Assembly: GCA_900316105.1 (NCBI GenBank) | Contig: ONBR01000007.1 | Span: forward strand, 32,265 to 96,264 | Direction: 5' to 3' | DNA: 64,000 nucleotides | Origin: an uncultured Olsenella sp. | Lineage (GTDB): Bacteria; Actinomycetota; Coriobacteriia; Coriobacteriales; Atopobiaceae | Part shown: in pieces, positions 24,371 through 34,347 of the stretch | Numbering within the stretch: the stretch's first letter is position 1 | Layout: the number at the start of each line of letters is the position of its first letter | Made by a program: the position numbers and the translations under genes | Notes under the pieces: generated by a model | The model's input: the letters and a program-made list of their open reading frames with translations, nothing else | Database searches by the model: none | What the model was told of the DNA's origin: nothing

Positions 24371-25693
24371 ATGGCATTTGAGCTGAACCCCGAGTTTTCC
24401 AAGGACGTCGAGAAGCACTTTGATACCCTGCAGGTCCACGCAGGCCTGGCGCCCGACCCCGTCACGGGCTCCGCGGCACTGCCCGTCTACGCATCTGCGG
24501 CATTCGAGTTCAAAGATGCGGCAGACGGCGCCGGTAAGTTTGCCCTGACCGTTCCCGGCAACGTCTATGGCCGCCTGACCAACACCACCACCGACTCCGT
24601 TGCGGCGCGCATCGCTGCTCTGGAGGGTGCGGCCGGTGCCGTGGCAGTCGCCTCTGGTCACGCAGCCGAGATTCTGGCACTCACCAACCTGGTAGGCGCT
24701 GGCGACGAGATCGTAGCATCCGACTCCCTCTATGGTGGCACCTGGAACATCTTCCTGCATACCCTTGGGGACCTCGGTGTAAAGACTCACTTTGTCGAGA
24801 ACAACGACATCGATGCCTTCGTCGCCAACACCAACGAGCACACCAAGCTCTGGTACGTCGAGACCATCGGCAATCCCCTGGTCGACGTGGCTGACGTCCC
24901 CGCAATCGTCGAGGCAGCCAACTCCCTGCCCTCCCCGGTGCCCGTCTTCGTCGACAACACCTTCGCTACGCCCTACATCTACCGCCCGGCCGACGACGGC
25001 GCGGCGGTCGTGATCGAGTCCCTCACCAAGTGGATTAACGGCCACGGCAACACCCTGGGCGGCGCGGTAATCGACACCGGCAAGTTCAACTGGAAGCAGG
25101 ACCCCGAGAAGTGGGCAACCCTGGCAAAGCCCGACCCCTCCTACCACGGTCTGGTCTTTGCCGACGCCGCTCCTGCCGCGCCTTTCTCCACCCGCGTCCT
25201 GGCCAACAAGCTTCGCGACTTCGGTCCCACCCTCTCGCCCTACGCGGCTCAGCTCATCGGCATTGGCCTGGAGGACCTGTCCCTGCGCGTCCAGCGCCAC
25301 TCCGACAACGCCCTGGCAGTTGCCAAGTTCCTCGAGGAGAACCCCAAGGTCACCTGGGTCCGCTACTCCGGACTGGAGAATGACCCCTCCCACGAGACGG
25401 CCAAGAAGCTCTTCCATCACAATGCGTTCGGCGGTGCTCTGGTCTTTGGCGTCAAGGGTGGTCGCGAGGCTGGTCTCAACGTCGTGAACAACGTCAAGCT
25501 CTTTACGCATCTGGCCAATGTCGGCGACGCAAAGTCCCTGATTATCCATCCTGCCTCTACCACGCACTCTCAGCTTTCCGCCCAGCAGCTCGAGGATGCC
25601 CACCTGTCGGAGGACCTCATCCGCCTCTCCGTCGGCATCGAGAACGTGGATGACATCATCGCCGACCTCGATCAGGCCATCGCCAAGGCCTAG
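24371..25693 (+). CDS. O-acetylhomoserine sulfhydrylase
   Basis: A 440-residue PLP-dependent Cys/Met-metabolism enzyme that makes homocysteine (or methionine directly, with methanethiol) from O-acetylhomoserine. Features are the early DTLQVHAG, PVYASAAFEF, the Tyr/Arg of YGRLTNTT, Asp in VFVDNTFATP and the PLP Lys220 in ESLTKWINGHGN; HPASTTHSQL near the C-terminus binds substrate carboxylate. The length fits the MetY/OAHS group rather than the shorter MetB. ATG 24371 follows AAGGAGG at 8 nt. It has its own promoter with an operator-like palindrome, so sulfur- or methionine-responsive control is likely. Confidence 0.93.
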   Translation: MAFELNPEFSKDVEKHFDTLQVHAGLAPDPVTGSAALPVYASAAFEFKDAADGAGKFALTVPGNVYGRLTNTTTDSVAARIAALEGAAGAVAVASGHAAEILALTNLVGAGDEIVASDSLYGGTWNIFLHTLGDLGVKTHFVENNDIDAFVANTNEHTKLWYVETIGNPLVDVADVPAIVEAANSLPSPVPVFVDNTFATPYIYRPADDGAAVVIESLTKWINGHGNTLGGAVIDTGKFNWKQDPEKWATLAKPDPSYHGLVFADAAPAAPFSTRVLANKLRDFGPTLSPYAAQLIGIGLEDLSLRVQRHSDNALAVAKFLEENPKVTWVRYSGLENDPSHETAKKLFHHNAFGGALVFGVKGGREAGLNVVNNVKLFTHLANVGDAKSLIIHPASTTHSQLSAQQLEDAHLSEDLIRLSVGIENVDDIIADLDQAIAKA

Positions 25694-25781
25694 ACTCCCG
25701 ATCATTCGAGAGAGACTGACTGGCGACGTGTCCGCGACTTGCGCGTCCGCCGGTGACCCTGGAACAGATAGCACAGCGTGC

Positions 25782-25822
25782 AGCCCCGCGGCATCCTCCT
25801 TTGCCGTGGGGCTTCTCGTGTT
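25782..25822 (+). terminator. terminator after sulfhydrylase gene
   Basis: AGCCCCGCGGCA and GCCGTGGGGCT form a stem with a 9-nt loop, followed by a T-rich stretch TCTCGTGTTT. Confidence 0.65.
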
Positions 25823-25946
25823 TCGTAGGGTGGGACAGGGACGCCAGGCATATTTGTCACACAAGGATCGCGTGACGCCTGCGCCTGGCGTTCCCGCCCC
25901 ACCCGCCCCCTTCGCATACAATGAGACCTGTTGCGAGGAGGTTGCC

Positions 25947-26645
25947 ATGCCGCGGGAGTCAAAGAAGTCAAAGCAGGAACGTGCCATCGAGTTTTGCCGT
26001 AGGATGGGAGAGCGCTATCCGGACGTGCAGAGCGCCCTGGACTTCACGAACCCCTTCGAATTGGTGATCTGTGTGCTCCTTTCTGCACAGACCACCGACG
26101 CCGCAGTCAACAAGGTTACCCCCACACTCTTTGGCCGTTGGCCTGACGCGGCGGCGATGGCGCAGGCGGATGTCGCCGAGGTGGGGGAGGTCATTCGCTC
26201 CATAGGCTTCTGGCGGTCAAAGGCCCAGCACTGCGTGGGTGCCGCCCAGATGATCATGAGCGACTATGGCGGCGAGGTTCCCAGCAGTATGAACGAGCTG
26301 GTGCGTTTGCCCGGAGTAGGGCGAAAGACCGCAAATATCGTGCTCAACAAGGCCTTTGGCATCGTGGACGGCATCGCGGTGGATACCCATGTCTACCGTA
26401 TCGCCACGCGCCTGCGTCTGACCAAGGCGCCAACGCCCCTCCAGGCCGAGCAGGACTTGCTCCAGATCATCCCCCACGAGCTCTGGGAGCCTGTCAACGA
26501 GCAATGGATTCACTTTGGACGCGAGGTCTGCAGCTCCCAGCGGCCCAAGTGCGAGGAATGCCCCTGTACAGATCTCTGCCCCAGCGCGGGCCAGCCCAAC
26601 CGCTACTTCAAGCCAAAGAGCGAGACTCGCAAAAAGAGACCCTAG
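25947..26645 (+). CDS. nth: endonuclease III
   Basis: A 232-residue bifunctional DNA glycosylase/AP lyase for oxidised pyrimidines. The HhH motif LPGVGRKTANIVL contains the catalytic Lys and VDTHVYR the catalytic Asp. The [4Fe-4S] motif CX6CX2CX5C is intact near the C-terminus (VCSSQRPKCEECPCTDLC), in contrast to the MutY-like protein nearby. GAGGAGG precedes ATG 25947; the frame extends upstream but crosses the terminator of the previous gene. It is probably monocistronic. Confidence 0.95.
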   Translation: MPRESKKSKQERAIEFCRRMGERYPDVQSALDFTNPFELVICVLLSAQTTDAAVNKVTPTLFGRWPDAAAMAQADVAEVGEVIRSIGFWRSKAQHCVGAAQMIMSDYGGEVPSSMNELVRLPGVGRKTANIVLNKAFGIVDGIAVDTHVYRIATRLRLTKAPTPLQAEQDLLQIIPHELWEPVNEQWIHFGREVCSSQRPKCEECPCTDLCPSAGQPNRYFKPKSETRKKRP

Positions 26646-26680
26646 TGCCGTGTGTCGCAGGGAGTAGCCCCCTACGGCAC
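26645..26680 (+). terminator. hairpin at the nth stop codon
   Basis: GTGCCGT and ACGGCAC pair over a GC-rich loop, beginning at the last base of the nth stop codon. No T-run follows, so this is a weak terminator candidate. Confidence 0.35.
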
Positions 26681-26903
26681 ACGGCGGGCAAGGTCGGAGT
26701 TTGCAACGACCTTTTGCTACCGATGGTTCGTAACCCTTCCATTTCCCTACCACTGCCGAGAAATGCTCCCCCCACCTTGAAAAGTGCCATAGAATAATGT
26801 GCGTTATGGCTCGATGGCAAGATTCGTGCCAGTAGGTCTGAGCTGGCCTTTTGTCGTCGAACTGACTATTGGCAGATCACCACCGTTCAGGGAGGAGCGA
26901 TAC

Positions 26904-29435
26904 ATGAGCGTCCCCATAGAGAACCTGCTCATCACCAACGATGACCTCTACGTCATGGGCGAGGGTCACTGGTACCGCAGCTACGAGAAGCTTGGTAGTC
27001 ACAAGGCGGTCGCACAGGGCGCCGAGGGCTACTTCTTTGCAGTCTGGGCACCTGACGTAAAGAGCGTCCGCGTGGTGGGTGAGTTCAACGATTGGGATCA
27101 GGAGGCCAACTACCTCGAGCCCATGGAAACTGGCGGCGTCTGGCGCGGCTTCATTGCTGGCGTCCAGGAGGGCCAGCTCTACAAGTACCTCATCGAGACT
27201 CAGCAGGGCGATTTCCTCTACAAGGCCGACCCCTATGCGAATCTTGCCGAGTGCCCTCCGGGAACGGCTTCTCGCACCACCGACATCAGTGGCTATGACT
27301 GGCAGGACGGCGACTACCTGAAGCAGCGCGAGTCCCGCGACATGATGAAGCAGCCCCTGAACATCTTTGAGGTGCACCTGGGCAGTTGGAAACGTCACGA
27401 CGACGGCCTTGCCGGTAACGGCGACCCCGACTCCGACGACCATGCCGGCTCTTACCTCACCTACGACGACCTCTCCGTCGAGCTCGTCGATTACGCCAAG
27501 CAGATGGGCTACTCTCACATCGAGATCATGCCTGTCATGGAGCACCCCTTTGACGGCTCCTGGGGCTACCAGGTCACGGGCTACTATGCCCCCACCAGCC
27601 GCTATGGCACGCCCAAGCAGTTCAAGCACTTCGTTGATGCCTGCCACGCCGCTGGCATCGGCGTGATCCTGGACTGGGTGCCCGGAGGCTTCTGCAAGGA
27701 CGAGCAGGGCCTGATTCACTTCAACGGCTCCAAGCTCTACGAGAAGGAGGAGCATCCCAACTGGGGTACCTACAAGTTCGACCTGTCCCGCCCCGAGGTG
27801 CGTACCTTCCTGATTTCCAACCTTCTTTACTGGGTCGGCGAGTACCACGCTGACGGCATCCGCATGGATGGCGTCACCTCCATGCTCTACCTGAACTTTG
27901 GCGTGGACGATCCTTCCCAGAAGAAGTTCAACGAGAAGGGCACCGAGGAGGACTTCGCCTCCATCAAGTTCATCCAGGAGTGCAACGAAACGGTGGGCAA
28001 GTACTACCCCGACGTCATGATGATCGCCGAGGAGTCCACCGCCTGGCCTCTGGTCACCTATCCCTCCTCTGACGGTGGCCTTGGCTTCCACTTCAAGTGG
28101 GACATGGGCTGGATGAACGACACCCTGCACTACTGCCAGACGGACTTCCCTTATCGTCCGGGCAACCACAAGCTCCTGACCTTCTCGACCATGTACCAGT
28201 TCAACGAGAACTTCATCCTGCCCCTGTCCCACGACGAGGTCGTGCACGGCAAGTGCTCGCTGATTACCCGTCAGCCGGGTGACTACTGGCGTCAGTTCGC
28301 GGGACTCAGGGCCCTGGACTTCTATCAGATGACCCACGCAGGTGGCAAGCTCAACTTCATGGGCAACGAGGTGGCCCAGTTCATCGAGTGGCGTTACTAC
28401 GAGGGCATCCAATACTTCCTGCCCGAGCAGTACGAGAGCCACGCAAAGCACCAGAAGTTCGTTGCGGCCATGAACAAGTTCTACAACGAGCATCCCGCCC
28501 TGTGGCAGGACTCCTTCTCCTCGGGCGGCTTCGAGTGGATCGATGCCGACAACGCCGACCAGTCGGTGATCAGCTTCGTGCGCAAGGGTGACGACCCCAA
28601 GGACGACCTGGTCATCCTCATCAACTTCGACGTGAACCCCCACGAGGAGTTCCGCGTCGGTCTGCCCAAGGCCGGCTATTGGAAGGAGGCCATCAACTCC
28701 GATGCGCTGGAGTTCGGTGGTTCCGGCGTGACCAACGAGGGCGTGCGCTTCGAGTCCGAGGAGAAGCCCTGGAACATGAGGGACAACTCCGTCGAGCTGC
28801 GCTTGCCTCCTCTGGCCGGACTGGTCCTCGCCTACGACGGCCCCCTGCCAGAGAAGGTCGAGGAACCCAAGGCAGAGGCGAAGCCCGTCGCAAAGCCCGA
28901 GGTGAAGGTCGGGCCTGCAAAGGTCGAGTCCGCACCCAAGGAGGTTGCTGCAGCCAAGCCCGCAGCCGCCAAGAAGCCCGCTCCTGCAAAGAAGGCAACC
29001 GCAGCCAAGAAGCCCGCTCCTGCAAAGAAGCCCGCGGCAAAGAAGGCAACTTCAGCCAAGGCGACCGCAAAGCCTGTGGCTAAGGCATCTGCCAAGTCGG
29101 CTGCAAAGAAGGCAACTCCTGCCAAGGCGACCGCAAAGTCCGCGACCAAGGCTGCCGCCAAGCCTGCCGCGAAGAAGGCCGAACCCGCCAAGAAGCCTGC
29201 AGCAAAGCCCACGACTGCCAAGGCAGCTCCTGCCGTGGCAAAGAAGGCCGCTGCAGCCAAGCCCGCAACAGCCAAGAAGCCTGCGGCCAAGGCCACCACG
29301 GCAGCGAAGAAGCCCTCCGCAAGCACAAAGACGGTTTCTGCTAACAAGTCAGCAAAAACGGTAACGACTAAGAAAGCAGCAGTAAAGACTACTAAAACGC
29401 ATTCGATTAAATCGGCGCGTGGCGAAAAAAAGTAG
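26904..29435 (+). CDS. glgB: 1,4-alpha-glucan branching enzyme with histone H1-like C-terminal tail
   Basis: An 843-residue protein. Residues 1-~645 are a GH13 branching enzyme: CBM48-like N-domain (FAVWAPDVKSVRVVGEFNDW), GIRMDGV with the nucleophile Asp near 322, IAEEST with the acid Glu near 376 and LSHDEVVHGK. It introduces alpha-1,6 branches into glycogen. The last ~195 residues are a highly basic Lys/Ala/Pro repeat region (KKPAPAKK, KPAAKKA and similar), like histone H1 or mycobacterial HupB tails and absent from the second GlgB at 42987. ATG 26904 has GGAGGAG 5 nt upstream. It opens the glycogen operon. Confidence 0.94.
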   Translation: MSVPIENLLITNDDLYVMGEGHWYRSYEKLGSHKAVAQGAEGYFFAVWAPDVKSVRVVGEFNDWDQEANYLEPMETGGVWRGFIAGVQEGQLYKYLIETQQGDFLYKADPYANLAECPPGTASRTTDISGYDWQDGDYLKQRESRDMMKQPLNIFEVHLGSWKRHDDGLAGNGDPDSDDHAGSYLTYDDLSVELVDYAKQMGYSHIEIMPVMEHPFDGSWGYQVTGYYAPTSRYGTPKQFKHFVDACHAAGIGVILDWVPGGFCKDEQGLIHFNGSKLYEKEEHPNWGTYKFDLSRPEVRTFLISNLLYWVGEYHADGIRMDGVTSMLYLNFGVDDPSQKKFNEKGTEEDFASIKFIQECNETVGKYYPDVMMIAEESTAWPLVTYPSSDGGLGFHFKWDMGWMNDTLHYCQTDFPYRPGNHKLLTFSTMYQFNENFILPLSHDEVVHGKCSLITRQPGDYWRQFAGLRALDFYQMTHAGGKLNFMGNEVAQFIEWRYYEGIQYFLPEQYESHAKHQKFVAAMNKFYNEHPALWQDSFSSGGFEWIDADNADQSVISFVRKGDDPKDDLVILINFDVNPHEEFRVGLPKAGYWKEAINSDALEFGGSGVTNEGVRFESEEKPWNMRDNSVELRLPPLAGLVLAYDGPLPEKVEEPKAEAKPVAKPEVKVGPAKVESAPKEVAAAKPAAAKKPAPAKKATAAKKPAPAKKPAAKKATSAKATAKPVAKASAKSAAKKATPAKATAKSATKAAAKPAAKKAEPAKKPAAKPTTAKAAPAVAKKAAAAKPATAKKPAAKATTAAKKPSASTKTVSANKSAKTVTTKKAAVKTTKTHSIKSARGEKK

Positions 29436-29509
29436 TTACTTGTAGACCAAAGTTACAAGAATACGGTCTTGCAGCTACGGATTGATGCGACAATATCAGG
29501 GACTTCGGA

Positions 29510-29533
29510 GAGCGGGTCGCATGCGACCCGCTC
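29510..29533. promoter_or_regulatory. 24-bp perfect palindrome between glgB and glgP
   Basis: GAGCGGGTCGCA and its exact reverse complement form an uninterrupted palindrome, 36 nt before the glgP start. Only TT follows, so it may be a weak terminator, an mRNA-processing hairpin that sets glgB/glgP ratios, or an operator. Confidence 0.6.
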
Positions 29534-29569
29534 TTCATGAGAAACCCTAAGGAAGGGGCGTACACACTA

Positions 29570-32005
29570 ATGGCTCAGGAACTCTTTTCCACCAAGCTCT
29601 TTACGGACGTCGATGACTTCATTGCTCAGTACCGAGAGTCTTGTCAGCGCATTTTTAGCAAGAAATACGAGGATCTGAAGACGACCGAGCGTTACTACGC
29701 TCTGGCAAACCTCATCGCCCAGAAGGCTCGCGCCCACAAGGCCGACGAGGAGCAGGAGGACAAGCAGGTTTACTACTTCTCCATCGAGTTTCTGCTGGGG
29801 CCCCTTCTGGACAACTACCTGCTGAACCTTGGCGTGCGCGACGTCGTCAAGGAGGGCTGCAAGAAGCTCGGCACATCGCTGGACGAGCTTGAGGAGCAGG
29901 AGGCCGACCCCGGCCTGGGCAACGGCGGCCTTGGTCGTCTTGCCGCCTGCTTCCTGGACTCCATGGCAGCCCTGGGAATCAACGGCAACGGTAACGGCAT
30001 GCGCTACCGCTACGGCCTCTTCCGCCAGGAGATCGAGGGCGGTCGCCAGGTCGAGAAGATGGACAACTGGCTGGAGAACGGCTATCCCTGGGAGGCCCGA
30101 AAGAACGACTCCGCCGTCATCGTGCAATTCGGTGGCCATGTCGTGCGTCATGAGGAGAACGGCCGCTACTGGTTTACCCAGGAGGGCGGCGACCTGGTGA
30201 AGGCCGTCCCCTACGACATCCCCATCATCGGTTACGGCGGAAAGACCGTCAACAACCTCCGCATCTGGTCTGCCGAGCCTGCGAGCGAGGACTTTGACCT
30301 GCAGGCCTTCAATGCTGGCGACTATGCCCAGGCAGTGCGTTTCCGTTCCGACGTCGAGGCCATCAGCCAGATTCTCTACCCCAATGACGCTGGCGAGCAC
30401 GGTCGCCTGCTCCGCCTGAAGCAGGAGTACCTCTTTGTCAGTGCCGGACTGCAGACCGTCCTGCGTACCTACGAGAAGCAGTATGGTCCCGACTGGGAGC
30501 ACCTGGCCGACCACGTGTCCATCCACACCAATGACACCCACCCCGCCATGTGCGGCCCCGAGCTCATGCGCATTTTGGTGGACGAGAAGCAGGTTGACTT
30601 CGACCTTGCCTGGAAGATCACCAAGGCCACGATTTCCTACACCAACCACACGATCATGCCCGAGGCACTGGAGAAGTGGCCCATCGACGTCTTCCGCCAG
30701 CTCCTGCCCCGCACCTACATGTTCATCGAGGAGATCGACCACCGCTATCGCGACTCCTTCCCCCACGATCATGCCAACTGGCAGGAACTCCTGCATCAGA
30801 CCGCCGTCCTCTGGGACGGCCAGGTTCGCATGGCAAATCTCTCGGTCATTTGCGCCCACTCCGTCAACGGTGTCTCGGCCCTGCACACGGGTATCCTCGA
30901 GGACACGACCCTGCACGCCTTCTACGAGCTCATGCCCGAGAAGTTCAACAACAAGACCAACGGCATCTCCCACCGTCGCTTCCTGGGCAACGCAAACCCG
31001 CCCTACGCGAAGCTGATCTGCGACGCCATCGGTACTGGCTGGCTCAAGGACGCCTCCGAGCTCTCCAGGCTCGAGAAGTTCGAGGACGACCCCTCCTTCC
31101 TCGAGGGCTTCGAGAAGGCTCGCGCCTGGAACAAGCAGCGCCTGGCCGACTACATCAAGAAGACGACTGGCGTCGAGCTCGACACATCCATGGTCTTTGA
31201 CGTCCAGGTCAAGCGCTTCCACGCCTACAAGCGCCAGCTCCTCAACATCATGAAGGTCATGGACATCCGCAACAGGATTCTGTCCGACTCCAGCTTCAAC
31301 CCCCGTCCCACGGCCTTCATCTTCTCCGGCAAGGCAGCCCAGTCCTACGTCTTTGCCAAGGAGGTCATCCGTCTGATCAACTCGGTCGCCGAGGTCATCA
31401 ACAACGACCCCCGCGTCAACGACAAGATCCGCGTCGCCTTCGTGCCCAACTTTGCCGTCTCCAACGCCCAGATCATCTACCCTGCGGCCGACATCTCCGA
31501 GCAGATCTCCTGGGCGGGCTCCGAGGCATCTGGTACCTCCAATATGAAGCTCATGATGAACGGTGCCATCACCCTCGGCACCTACGACGGCGCCAACGTC
31601 GAGATCGCAAAGCTCGTTGGCGACGACAACATCAAGATCTTTGGTCTGCGCACCGAGGAGGTTGACGCCCTGCGCGCCAACGGCCAGTACTGGGCATGGG
31701 ATATCTACAACAAGGATCCCGCACGCCTGGGCAAGGTCGTCGACCAGCTGACCGACGGCACCTTCGCCAAGCTCTCCGGAAACTTCGAGAGCGTGCGCGA
31801 CGAGCTCATGATGAACAACGACCACGACCTTGTTCTTGCTGACTTCTACTCCTACGTTCAGGCGTGGGAGGAGCTCACCAATGCCTACGATAATCGCCAG
31901 TCTTGGAACCGTTCGGCGATTCATAACACGTCTCAGTCGGGATATTTCTCCAGCGACCGAACTATTCGTGAATACGCCAATGGAATTTGGCATATTGATG
32001 CTTAG
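29570..32005 (+). CDS. glgP: glycogen phosphorylase
   Basis: An 811-residue PLP enzyme that releases glucose-1-phosphate from glycogen ends. Diagnostic stretches are YYFSIEFLLGPLL, DPGLGNGGLGRLAACFLDS and the PLP site EASGTSNMKLMMNGA, with the Lys near residue 660. It is full-length for the family. AAGGAAGGGG lies ahead of ATG 29570. It is the second gene of the glycogen cluster, and glgC follows after 43 nt. Its product can feed glycolysis through phosphoglucomutase and Pgi. Confidence 0.96.
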   Translation: MAQELFSTKLFTDVDDFIAQYRESCQRIFSKKYEDLKTTERYYALANLIAQKARAHKADEEQEDKQVYYFSIEFLLGPLLDNYLLNLGVRDVVKEGCKKLGTSLDELEEQEADPGLGNGGLGRLAACFLDSMAALGINGNGNGMRYRYGLFRQEIEGGRQVEKMDNWLENGYPWEARKNDSAVIVQFGGHVVRHEENGRYWFTQEGGDLVKAVPYDIPIIGYGGKTVNNLRIWSAEPASEDFDLQAFNAGDYAQAVRFRSDVEAISQILYPNDAGEHGRLLRLKQEYLFVSAGLQTVLRTYEKQYGPDWEHLADHVSIHTNDTHPAMCGPELMRILVDEKQVDFDLAWKITKATISYTNHTIMPEALEKWPIDVFRQLLPRTYMFIEEIDHRYRDSFPHDHANWQELLHQTAVLWDGQVRMANLSVICAHSVNGVSALHTGILEDTTLHAFYELMPEKFNNKTNGISHRRFLGNANPPYAKLICDAIGTGWLKDASELSRLEKFEDDPSFLEGFEKARAWNKQRLADYIKKTTGVELDTSMVFDVQVKRFHAYKRQLLNIMKVMDIRNRILSDSSFNPRPTAFIFSGKAAQSYVFAKEVIRLINSVAEVINNDPRVNDKIRVAFVPNFAVSNAQIIYPAADISEQISWAGSEASGTSNMKLMMNGAITLGTYDGANVEIAKLVGDDNIKIFGLRTEEVDALRANGQYWAWDIYNKDPARLGKVVDQLTDGTFAKLSGNFESVRDELMMNNDHDLVLADFYSYVQAWEELTNAYDNRQSWNRSAIHNTSQSGYFSSDRTIREYANGIWHIDA

Positions 32006-32048
32006 CGTCTATTCAGCAATCAAGTAGTTCCGAAAGGGGAGTTGTGGA

Positions 32049-33197
32049 ATGAGCAAGAAGGAATGCATCGCCATGCTTCTTGCCGGTGGACAGGGAAGTA
32101 GGCTTGGAGCCCTCACCAAGGATGTCGCCAAGCCTGCCGTCTCGTTCGGCAGCAAGTATCGCATCATCGACTTTGCACTTTCCAACTGTGCCAACTCGAA
32201 CATCAACACGGTTGGTGTCCTGACGCAGTATCGTCCGTATCTGCTGCACTCGTACCTGGGGACCAGCGCTGCCTGGAACCTGGACGAGACCGACGGAGGC
32301 GTTTCCATCCTGCCGCCCTACGCCACTCAGACTGGTGGCAACTGGTATGCGGGTACCGCAGACGCGGTCACCCAGAACCTCGGCTTCATTGAGCTCAATG
32401 ACCCCGAGTACGTGCTGATCCTTTCGGGCGACCAGCTCTACAGCATGGACTACCAGGCCATGCTCGACAATCACAAGCGTCACAACGCAGAGCTGACCAT
32501 CGCCGTCATGCCTGTGCCCTGGGAGGAGGCTTCCCGCTTCGGCATCATCACCCAGGATGACGACGAGAAGATCGAGAAGTTCACCGAGAAGCCCAACAAG
32601 CCCGACAGCAACCTTGCTTCCATGGGCATCTACATCTTCAACACCAAGCTCCTCGTTGACACCCTGAAGGAGGACGCTATCGACCAGACCTCCGAGCATG
32701 ACTTCGGCAAGGACATCATCCCGAAGCTCCTCAACGACGGTCGTCGCCTCTACACCTACGAGTACAACGGCTTCTGGCGTGACGTGGGCACCATCTCCAG
32801 CTATCACGAGACCAGCATGGACCTCCTGGGAACCACGCCTGAGTTCGACCTGCTCAACACCAAGAAGCCCATCATGTCCAACGCTTCCACGAGGCCGCCT
32901 GCGTATGTCGGCCCCAATGGTTCCCTCGAGGACTGCCTGGTGGGTAATGGCGCAAACGTCTTTGGCAAGGTCACGCACTCCATCATCTCCACCGATGCCT
33001 ATGTCGGCGAGCGTGCCGTCGTCGAGGACTCCGTCCTCCTGCCTGGCGCCACCGTCAAGGCAGGCGCTCACATCGCCAGGGCCATCCTGGGCGAGAACTC
33101 CGTCGTAGAGGAGGATGTCGTGCTGGGCAGCGTCGACCAGACGCGCGACACGGCTGTCATTGGAAACAACGTCGTTGTTGGAAAGGGGGAGGAGTAG
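32049..33197 (+). CDS. glgC: glucose-1-phosphate adenylyltransferase, catalytic subunit
   Basis: A 382-residue nucleotidyltransferase that makes ADP-glucose from ATP and glucose-1-phosphate, the committed step of bacterial glycogen synthesis. The N-terminal [14 protein letters not shown] binds the nucleotide, [19 protein letters not shown] is the family signature, and the C-terminal third is a left-handed beta-helix with hexapeptides. AAGGGGAG precedes the ATG. The neighbouring GlgD, 3 nt downstream, is expected to form a mixed tetramer with it, as in Geobacillus. Confidence 0.96.
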   Translation: MSKKECIAMLLAGGQGSRLGALTKDVAKPAVSFGSKYRIIDFALSNCANSNINTVGVLTQYRPYLLHSYLGTSAAWNLDETDGGVSILPPYATQTGGNWYAGTADAVTQNLGFIELNDPEYVLILSGDQLYSMDYQAMLDNHKRHNAELTIAVMPVPWEEASRFGIITQDDDEKIEKFTEKPNKPDSNLASMGIYIFNTKLLVDTLKEDAIDQTSEHDFGKDIIPKLLNDGRRLYTYEYNGFWRDVGTISSYHETSMDLLGTTPEFDLLNTKKPIMSNASTRPPAYVGPNGSLEDCLVGNGANVFGKVTHSIISTDAYVGERAVVEDSVLLPGATVKAGAHIARAILGENSVVEEDVVLGSVDQTRDTAVIGNNVVVGKGEE

Positions 33198-33200
33198 ACC

Positions 33201-34295
33201 ATGGAGAAGCTTCTGGGAATCATCACCGCTAACTACTCCACGAAGTATCCGACCGTCCTCTCCGAGGCACGTCCAGTGGCATCCATGCCCTTCCTGGGCC
33301 GTTACCGCGTCGTCGACTTCGCCCTGTCCAACATGGTCAACTCCGGCGTGCGTACCGTCGGCATGGTCATGCCCTACAACTATCGCTCGCTGATCGATCA
33401 CGTGGGTTCTGGCCGTGACTGGGGTCTCAACCGCAAGAAGGGCGGCCTCTTCATCCTGCCCGGCTCTGCCTTTGGCACTTCCCGCACGGGTTCCCGCTTC
33501 CTCCTGCGCGACCTCGAGCACAACAAGATCCTGATTCGTCGTGACGAGGCAGACTACTGCGTCGTCTCCTCGGCTAGCTTCGTCTACAACATGGACTACC
33601 GTGACCTCGTCGCCGCCCACAAGGAGTCTGGCGCTGACATCACCGTCCTCACCCAGTCCGCTCCCGAGAAGGACGTGGACGTCACCGGCTTCAAGGTGGA
33701 GGACGGCATGGTCAAGGGCGTCAAGCACGGCGTCGAGTTTGGCGACACGGCATTCATGGATTGCTTCGTCGTCCGCTGCGACTTCCTGCTCGAGATGCTG
33801 GACTGGTATGCCCAGACCGACTACCTTGACCTCTTCGAGGCTCTTGCCGGCGACTATGGTCGTGTCAAGGTCAAGACCTACGACTACAAGGGTTACGCCG
33901 CGCCCATCTTCAACAAGGACACCTACTTCCATGCCAACATGGACCTGCTGAGCCCCAAGGTGACGGACGAGCTCTTCCCCGCCGGTCGCGAGATTCGCAC
34001 CAAGGCACACGACAATCCTCCCGCGAAGTTCGAGAAGAGTTCTCACGTCAGCAACTCCCGTGTCTCTGGCGGCTGCCACATCTATGGCTCCGTCAGCAAC
34101 TCGGTGCTGGGCCGCGGCGTCATCGTCAAGAGTGGCGCAACGGTCAGCAACGCCGTCGTGATGCAGGGCTGCGTCATCGAGTCTGGTGCTCGCGTGGAGA
34201 ACGCGATCGTCGACCGTGACAACGTCGTCCCCGAGAGAACCGAGCTCAGGGGTACGTCTGACGACCTCCTGGTCAAGGGAAAGATGGAAGAGTAG
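33201..34295 (+). CDS. glgD: glucose-1-phosphate adenylyltransferase regulatory subunit GlgD
   Basis: A 364-residue GlgC homologue. It keeps the overall fold (SMPFLGRYRVVDFALSNMVN, beta-helix C-terminus), but the N-terminal GGxGxRLxxLT nucleotide loop is replaced by GIITANYSTKYPTVL, so it is presumably non-catalytic and modulates GlgC. It begins 3 nt after glgC behind GGGGGAGGAG, implying coupled translation and a matched stoichiometry. GlgD is typical of Firmicutes and some Coriobacteriia. Confidence 0.94.
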   Translation: MEKLLGIITANYSTKYPTVLSEARPVASMPFLGRYRVVDFALSNMVNSGVRTVGMVMPYNYRSLIDHVGSGRDWGLNRKKGGLFILPGSAFGTSRTGSRFLLRDLEHNKILIRRDEADYCVVSSASFVYNMDYRDLVAAHKESGADITVLTQSAPEKDVDVTGFKVEDGMVKGVKHGVEFGDTAFMDCFVVRCDFLLEMLDWYAQTDYLDLFEALAGDYGRVKVKTYDYKGYAAPIFNKDTYFHANMDLLSPKVTDELFPAGREIRTKAHDNPPAKFEKSSHVSNSRVSGGCHIYGSVSNSVLGRGVIVKSGATVSNAVVMQGCVIESGARVENAIVDRDNVVPERTELRGTSDDLLVKGKMEE

Positions 34296-34347
34296 TACGT
34301 CGTAGTATCTAGTAGCCCACGGGGATAAATACAGGTAGTGATTGCTC

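Noticed and set aside
28900..29435. The Lys/Ala/Pro region after glgB as a separate histone-like gene
   Set aside because: It is in frame with the enzyme, with no stop, start codon or ribosome-binding site between them.
29567..31993. An 808-codon open frame antisense to glgP, and similar long antisense frames (4497-6545, 7705-10152, 26877-28643, 35826-37841)
   Set aside because: They lie exactly opposite well-supported genes, have compositionally odd Val/Gly/His-rich translations and no ribosome-binding sites. High GC third positions make such shadows common.
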